Source: an uncultured Thermoguttaceae bacterium (lineage in GTDB: Bacteria > Planctomycetota > Planctomycetia > Pirellulales > Thermoguttaceae). Taken from it: a DNA stretch of 17,603 nt. The stretch's first letter is position 1, and each line of letters opens with the position of its first letter. The stretch lies in assembly GCA_934725735.1 (NCBI GenBank), contig CAKVCP010000037.1, positions 1-17,603 of the forward strand, given 5' to 3'. This document shows positions 13,306 through 17,603 of this stretch, in pieces. The position numbers and the translations under genes are program-made. The notes under the pieces are model-generated. The model saw only the letters and a list, made by a program, of their open reading frames with translations. It had not been told where the DNA came from and ran no database searches.

Positions 13306-14265
13306 ATGATTAAAACGGAAGAGCTCACGAAGCAATATGGCAAACTCTTTGCCTTGAAAAATCTTACGCTCGAATTGAAAGAAGGCGATCTGTTCGGCTT
13401 CATCGGTCCTAACGGCTCGGGTAAGACGACGACGATGAAAATGCTTGCCACGCTTCTTCAGCCAACGTGGGGAGAAGCTTACGTTTGCGGAATGTCGATC
13501 TATACGAAACCGAAGGAGATTCGCCGGATCATCGGGTTCATGCCAGACTTTTTCGGCGTGTACGACGACATGAAGGTTATCGAGTATCTCGAGTTCTTCG
13601 CCGCAGCGTATCGCGTGCGCGGCGAAGCTCGCCGGAAAGTCTGCAACGAGGTTTTGGAACTTGTCGACTTGGGATACAAACGCGAAGCCCTTGTCACCAG
13701 TTTGAGTCGCGGTATGACGCAGCGTCTTGGGCTTGCCCGAGTCCTTTTGCACGATCCTCAAGTTCTTCTACTCGACGAGCCCGCCAGCGGTTTGGATCCG
13801 CGCGCGCGTATCGAAATTCGCGAGCTCCTCAAACGTCTCGGCGGCAAAGGCAAGACAATCATGGTCTCAAGCCACATTCTTCCCGAATTGGCGGACGTCT
13901 GCAATAAAGTCGGTATTATCGAGCGAGGCGAACTTCTCGTCGACGCAAAGGTGGAAGACGTTATGCGTCGTGTGCGCGACCAAGTGGCGCTTCTTATCGA
14001 GTTGGCGGAACAGGACGACGAAAAGCGCAAAAAACAGACGGAAGAATGTATGAAATTCCTCTCCGACGACGAGATCGTCGATCGATTGGAACTGGATCGC
14101 AGCGGCGCGATTCGCGTCTTTATCAAAAAAGGACTAGGCCTTGACGAGTATTCCCAACTCTTAACGCGTTTGATCGAGCGTCGTTTTAGAATCAAGTCGT
14201 TCCGCGAGGAAGAAATTAACCTCGAAACGGCGTTCATGACGCTGACGCGCGGCGTAACTGCTTAA
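13306..14265 (+). CDS. ABC transporter ATP-binding protein (ABC-2/GldA/NatA type)
   Basis: This 319-residue ATPase has a full set of ABC motifs: Walker A GPNGSGKT (34-41), signature LSRGM (133-137, in place of LSGGQ), Walker B VLLLDEPASGLDP with D157 and E158, and the switch histidine H190 in VSSHILPELADVC. The Q-loop reads GFMPDFFGVYDDM, with Asp at the usual Gln position. This variant and the LSxGM signature are common in the CcmA/GldA/NatA branch of ABC-2 exporters. About 90 C-terminal residues after the ATPase core form a regulatory extension. A permease is not visible in the window; the preceding protein has only two predicted membrane helices. It is followed after 18 nt by the methyltransferase homologue, so they likely share a transcript. 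Confidence 0.92.
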   Translation: MIKTEELTKQYGKLFALKNLTLELKEGDLFGFIGPNGSGKTTTMKMLATLLQPTWGEAYVCGMSIYTKPKEIRRIIGFMPDFFGVYDDMKVIEYLEFFAAAYRVRGEARRKVCNEVLELVDLGYKREALVTSLSRGMTQRLGLARVLLHDPQVLLLDEPASGLDPRARIEIRELLKRLGGKGKTIMVSSHILPELADVCNKVGIIERGELLVDAKVEDVMRRVRDQVALLIELAEQDDEKRKKQTEECMKFLSDDEIVDRLELDRSGAIRVFIKKGLGLDEYSQLLTRLIERRFRIKSFREEEINLETAFMTLTRGVTA

Positions 14266-14283
14266 CGAGAGAGGAGAATCGCG

Positions 14284-15849
14284 ATGAGACGCGGCAATTG
14301 GGCTTTGTTTTTTGGAAAAAGTTGCGGCGTGTTAGCGTTTCTTGCTTGTTTAACGATTGCGGCGCAAGGAGGAGAGATCAAACTTCGAGCGCCGAAATCT
14401 TCGGAAAGCGTCGCGGTTCAATCGCAAGAGCCGACGCTTTCTGAAGACAATGCGGCGAAGGAATCGTCGGACGGGAAAAATGTGTCGGCGGCCAAACCTG
14501 AAACGGGAAAAAAGAGCAGGCAAGCGTCGTCCGCGCAGGGGGTAGAACGGCTTCCGATCGTCGAACAAGCGGCGTTAATGACGGTGGAAACGTTGATTCC
14601 GACGAAAGTTTTCGACAACGTCGAAGTTTTACGCGCGTTTTGTCGCGTTCCACGCGAAGATTTTTTACCGCGAAAACGACGAGACGTCGCCTATTCGAAT
14701 GTCGAAGTTCAATTAGATTGCGGACTCGTCGCTCCAACGCCGTTTAGTTGCGCGTACGCAATTCAGTCGTTGAATCCCCAGCCGACGGATCGCGTTCTTG
14801 TTGTTGAGACGGGAAGCGGTTACCAGACGGCGACGCTCGGCTTATTGGTTTCAGAGGTCTTTTCCGTGAGCTCCGATCGGACGGCGACGAAAAACGCCGC
14901 TGCGGCGTTGAAAAAACTAAAGCTGGACAACGTCGTTTGTCAACAAGTATCCGACGTTTGCGACGGCTGGGCGGAAGAAGGCCCCTATGACAAAATACTC
15001 GTGACTCGCGCGGTTAGCGAGATACCCAAAGCGTTGACCGATTCCTTGAAAGACGGCGGTCGGATTGTCGCGCCCGTTGGAGACTACTACCGGCAAATTT
15101 GGACGTTCATCGATAAGAAGGATAATACGCTAACCGCGAACGCGCTGATTCCTACGCGATTAGAACCTCTCGTTAAAGGAACGCTCGAAAAAGACGCGCG
15201 AGAATTAAGTCTCGTCGGAGGAGATTTTGAAAAGCTCGACCCCGTTCCTGTCAAGGCAGGCTCTCCCCAAGGGGAAAACGCGCTGAGTCTCCCTGTGTTG
15301 AACCCAACTCCAGAAGGGTGGTACGACGCTTGGAACGTCCAGATTGCGGAACCTGACGTCCTATACGAGGGGAGTCGGGCGTGTCGTCTCTCGAACGAGG
15401 CAGTCGCTTTGGAGCATGAGAAGAAAGATCGCAACGAGGAGCGAACGCGAGCGGCGACGCTTCCCGAAAATCGCCGCGAAGCGACAAAAAAGGACGAAGC
15501 GATTCGACGAGGTCGAGAGACGGAACTTCGCGCGTCGCTGAAACAGAGTTTTGGAATAGACGCGTCTAAAGTGAAAAAATTTGAAATTTCCGGCGCGGTT
15601 CGCGCGTCCAATCTTTGTCTGCGGTCTTCAAATTCGTCGGCGGAAGTCGCTCGGATTGAGTATTTCGACAAAGATCGAAAGTCTTTAGGAGAAGAGGCGA
15701 TTCTTGAGATTCCGCTTGGCGAAACGTCGTGGCAAGAGTTTAAAATAGACGCGAATCCCCCCGCGCGAGCGCGTGAAGCGCTCTTGACGATAGGCTTGTT
15801 TGACGCGATCGGAACAGTAGATTTCGACGCGCTTACTATAACTCGTTGA
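14284..15849 (+). CDS. Exported protein-L-isoaspartate O-methyltransferase homologue with C-terminal beta-sandwich-like domain
   Basis: This 521-residue protein has three parts. A signal peptide (residues 1-29) and a Ser/Lys-rich linker come first. Residues about 88-300 then resemble isoaspartate methyltransferase (PCMT): VPREDFLP, the SAM-binding VLVVETGSGYQTA (171-183) and PYDKILVTRAVSEIP with DGGRIVAPVGD. The usual TISAPH-type segment reads VAPTPFSCAYAI. The C-terminal part begins SLVGGDFEKL and ends ALLTIGLFDAIGTVDFDALT, a pattern seen in carbohydrate-binding-like jelly rolls. A highly charged Glu/Arg/Lys stretch (about 380-415) interrupts it. AGGAG sits 7 nt before the ATG. In E. coli this repair enzyme is cytoplasmic and needs SAM, so export raises the question of whether it is still an enzyme. 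Fold assignment is strong; activity is uncertain. Confidence 0.85.
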   Translation: MRRGNWALFFGKSCGVLAFLACLTIAAQGGEIKLRAPKSSESVAVQSQEPTLSEDNAAKESSDGKNVSAAKPETGKKSRQASSAQGVERLPIVEQAALMTVETLIPTKVFDNVEVLRAFCRVPREDFLPRKRRDVAYSNVEVQLDCGLVAPTPFSCAYAIQSLNPQPTDRVLVVETGSGYQTATLGLLVSEVFSVSSDRTATKNAAAALKKLKLDNVVCQQVSDVCDGWAEEGPYDKILVTRAVSEIPKALTDSLKDGGRIVAPVGDYYRQIWTFIDKKDNTLTANALIPTRLEPLVKGTLEKDARELSLVGGDFEKLDPVPVKAGSPQGENALSLPVLNPTPEGWYDAWNVQIAEPDVLYEGSRACRLSNEAVALEHEKKDRNEERTRAATLPENRREATKKDEAIRRGRETELRASLKQSFGIDASKVKKFEISGAVRASNLCLRSSNSSAEVARIEYFDKDRKSLGEEAILEIPLGETSWQEFKIDANPPARAREALLTIGLFDAIGTVDFDALTITR

Positions 15850-15883
15850 ACGAGAGTTTCTAGATAAGACCAAGGAGTATCGA

Positions 15884-16498
15884 ATGACGGGGAATGAACC
15901 GCGATATGGAGCGGGAGCGCTAAGCGCGAGATATGACTCCGCGCTTCTTTGGGCGTCGGAGCTTCATCGTCGACAAATGCGTAAAAATGGCGACGTGCCG
16001 TATTTGTCGCACCTTCTTCGCGTTTCGGGGTTGGCGTTAGACTACGGATGTTCGGAGAACGTAGCGATCGCCGCGCTTCTTCACGATGCGGTTGAAGATT
16101 GCGGAGGGCTCGAACGATTAAAAGAGATTCGCGAGCGTTTTGGGGATGAAGTGGCGACGATCGTTATGGAGACTTCCGATTCGACGACTGCGGATAGTTC
16201 GAAGAAAGCGCCGTGGAAGGAGCGAAAAGACGCATATATCGCGCGCCTCGAACGCGCGAGCGACTCGGGCGTTCTGGTTAGCGCTTGCGATAAGATTGAC
16301 AATGTTGCGTCGTTGATTCGTACGTTGACCAACGCTTCGAATCGCGCGGCGATCCTTCAGAAATTCAAGGGGGGAACGGAAGGTTTGGCATGGTATTACG
16401 GAGCCGTGCTAGACGTTGTGCAAAGACGTTCGTCTCCTGTGGCGAGAGAATTAGAAGAATTGATTTTAAATTTAGCAAGACTTTTAGATAATCAATAA
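15884..16498 (+). CDS. HD-domain hydrolase resembling SpoT/MESH1 (candidate small alarmone hydrolase)
   Basis: This 204-residue cytoplasmic protein is a stand-alone HD-superfamily hydrolase. Motifs in order: ASELHRRQMRKNGDVPYLSH with H28 and H43, ALLHDAVED with H67, D68, E71 and D72, then W-KERKDAYIARL and ACDKIDNVASLI with D136. The spacing matches the (p)ppGpp-hydrolase domain of SpoT and the single-domain MESH1 enzymes, where these residues bind Mn and position water. There is no synthetase domain. A role in degrading ppGpp is plausible, but MESH1-like proteins can act on other nucleotides, including NADPH. AAGGAG sits 6 nt before the ATG, an excellent ribosome site. It follows the methyltransferase homologue by 34 nt. 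Confidence 0.82.
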   Translation: MTGNEPRYGAGALSARYDSALLWASELHRRQMRKNGDVPYLSHLLRVSGLALDYGCSENVAIAALLHDAVEDCGGLERLKEIRERFGDEVATIVMETSDSTTADSSKKAPWKERKDAYIARLERASDSGVLVSACDKIDNVASLIRTLTNASNRAAILQKFKGGTEGLAWYYGAVLDVVQRRSSPVARELEELILNLARLLDNQ

Positions 16499-16583
16499 GA
16501 AGGAAATAATAAACGTCGTTGTAAGAAAGAGTGAATATTCAGAAAATTTTTTGAAATATTTGGACAAATTTCGATATAGCGCC

Positions 16584-16612
16584 TTGATTTTTTATGACGT
16601 CGTAACTAAAAT
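16584..16612 (+). promoter_or_regulatory. Putative promoter of the small secreted-protein gene
   Basis: TTGATT (16584-16589) and TAAAAT (16607-16612) lie 17 nt apart, in the 206-nt gap after the HD gene. A second candidate, TTGAAA (16551) with TATAGC (16575) at 18 nt spacing, lies just upstream. Either leaves a leader of about 85-115 nt before the ATG at 16705. Confidence 0.45.
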
Positions 16613-16665
16613 TTAGCAAATACGGAATAGTTTGGACTTTGGGGTACAGCTTAGGTTCGACATTT

Positions 16666-16679
16666 CTCACGGAAGTGAG
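16666..16679 (+). promoter_or_regulatory. Small leader hairpin with GGAA tetraloop
   Basis: CTCAC-GGAA-GTGAG is a perfect 5-bp stem closed by a GNRA-type tetraloop, 25 nt before the start codon of the secreted protein. It may protect the transcript or tune initiation, but it is short and could be chance. Confidence 0.25.
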
Positions 16680-16704
16680 GTTCAAGAAAGGATTGGGTGT
16701 TGGC

Positions 16705-17274
16705 ATGAGAATTTCACGTGTTCTCGCACTTTTGGCGGCTGTGGCGGTCGCGATATCATACGTGGCGGTAGCGAATGCTGGCGATATTACATTTTTCTAT
16801 GTCGCTGAAAACGGTGGGACGAAGGCCGCGCAAGACGTGCACTATACTCTTACTGACGCTAGCGGCGCGAAAGTTTTAGACGAGACGGTTTCCGGCGTTG
16901 TTGAGGGCGTTAAAATTTCGAACATTGCGTCCGGTATTTACACGGTTGCCGCTGAACAACCGTCGACCGGATATTTCGGAATGAAAAAGGTTGTGGTTAC
17001 CGAAGATTCTGAGGAGCCTATTATTTTAGGTCCTGACGGCATTGAGAACGTTCAAACGCCCGTTACGGGCGACGTTGCTTCCGCCACTCAGCAGGCGACG
17101 ACTGTTCAGTCCCTTCCCGCCAACTATGCGACTCCTTCCTATGGCACGTCCTACGGAACTCGCGGTCTTTCTTCTTTGGGGGTGATCGGCGCGGTAGCTG
17201 GTATCGTTGGCGGAGTCTTGGGAATCACCCTTGGCGCCGACGACAAGAAGCCTGTCAGCCAGGTGGTCTTCTGA
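16705..17274 (+). CDS. Small secreted protein of unknown function with Gly-rich hydrophobic C-terminus
   Basis: This 189-residue protein has a clear signal peptide (RISRVLALLAAVAVAISYVA, cleavage likely after AVANA, residue 25). Residues 27-110 look like a single beta-sandwich of prealbumin or carboxypeptidase-regulatory type (DVHYTLTDASGAKVLDETVS, SGIYTVAAEQPSTGYFG). A Thr/Gln/Ser/Tyr-rich linker follows (about 120-155). The C-terminus is a Gly-rich hydrophobic segment (LGVIGAVAGIVGGVLGITLG) with a short charged tail that could be a membrane or envelope anchor. I chose the ATG at 16705, where the signal peptide begins. The open frame extends 22 codons upstream without a better start. It appears to be a single-gene unit with its own promoter and a strong terminator. 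I do not recognise a named family. Confidence 0.78.
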   Translation: MRISRVLALLAAVAVAISYVAVANAGDITFFYVAENGGTKAAQDVHYTLTDASGAKVLDETVSGVVEGVKISNIASGIYTVAAEQPSTGYFGMKKVVVTEDSEEPIILGPDGIENVQTPVTGDVASATQQATTVQSLPANYATPSYGTSYGTRGLSSLGVIGAVAGIVGGVLGITLGADDKKPVSQVVF

Positions 17275-17301
17275 TTGATTTCAGCGGTGTGCAGAGATTT
17301 G

Positions 17302-17331
17302 AGGAGAACGTGTTTACGTTCTCCTTTTTTT
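17302..17331 (+). terminator. Strong intrinsic terminator
   Basis: AGGAGAACGT (17302-17311) and ACGTTCTCCT (17316-17325) form a perfect 10-bp stem with a GTTT loop, followed by a run of Ts. It lies 27 nt after the stop of the secreted protein. Confidence 0.92.
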
Positions 17332-17603
17332 ATTTTGGCGGAAATAACTAAGCAAAATTTTTTTATTTAGGAAAAATTTTTTGGATAAATTTTTACAAAC
17401 TAAAACTTTTTTAATATCAGCCAAATTTTAGACCTCCATTTCTTTAAATAAAGACATTCCTATTTCAATTATTTTAACATTTATAGCAATCTTTGTAAAC
17501 ATTTATTTATATAAAAAACTAGATTTCTTAATTTTTATCATTACTAAATCAAAAATAATAAATACTGCAAGTATTATTGTTGGAATAATAAGCGTTGCAT
17601 AAT
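17332..17603. other. AT-rich end of window, no convincing gene
   Basis: This stretch is very AT-rich, like the gap before dnaN, and shares the motif TTTTACAAA (17391-17399) and its near match in inverted form (17492-17500). A minus-strand frame from 17603 to a TAA at 17503-17505 could encode a hydrophobic helix with a basic tail. Such a composition is expected by chance in AT-rich DNA, so I do not call it a gene. Confidence 0.5.

Noticed and set aside
14378..15671. Several minus-strand frames opposite the methyltransferase homologue
   Set aside because: Arg/Ser-rich shadows of the coding strand with no motifs.
1..17603. tRNA, rRNA, CRISPR arrays, insertion sequences, prophage genes
   Set aside because: No cloverleaf-like stretches, spaced direct repeats, transposases or integrases were seen in the sequence or its translations.

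Overview
The window looks like a planctomycete chromosome (phylum Planctomycetota, probably Pirellulales-like). The evidence is a bacterial microcompartment (BMC) operon of the Planctomycetes-Verrucomicrobia (PVM) type, a secreted isoaspartyl-methyltransferase-like protein, a MazG protein with a Cys-rich tail, and a large signal-peptide protein paired with an ABC ATPase. Genes are roughly 50% G+C with many CGAC/GCG/CGC words. Two gaps (7408-7994 and 17332-17603) are strikingly AT-rich.

Left part (1-5477, minus strand): a BMC operon read right to left. Order: PduL phosphotransacylase, two BMC-H hexamer shell proteins, a divergent acetate-kinase homologue, a BMC-P pentamer protein, a CoA-acylating aldehyde dehydrogenase, a second BMC-P, and a partial gene running off the left edge. 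The three enzymes form the chain aldehyde -> acyl-CoA -> acyl-phosphate -> acid + ATP. In PVM organelles this handles lactaldehyde from L-fucose and L-rhamnose. The aldolase and further pentamer genes expected in such loci would lie left of the window. No BMC-T gene is seen. The dehydrogenase, PduL and the partial gene all begin with a short amphipathic helix of encapsulation-peptide type. Five of the gaps between operon genes carry a GC-rich inverted repeat, and two gaps may hold internal promoters.

Middle (5478-9185): a divergent promoter region, a UPF0104-type membrane protein overlapping a Tat-exported protein of unknown function, a 587-nt AT-rich gap, then dnaN (sliding clamp) with its own terminator. 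On the + strand, hand counts show C>G to the left of the gap, even inside two + strand genes, and G>C from mid-dnaN rightward. Together with dnaN and the AT-rich repeats, this makes the gap a candidate replication origin.

Right part (9218-17331, plus strand): apbE (flavin transferase), a MazG-like pyrophosphohydrolase, an 815-aa exported membrane-anchored protein with its ABC ATPase, an exported isoaspartyl-methyltransferase homologue with a C-terminal beta-sandwich-like domain, a SpoT/MESH1-like HD hydrolase, and a small secreted protein closed by a strong terminator. The last ~270 nt are AT-rich with no convincing gene.
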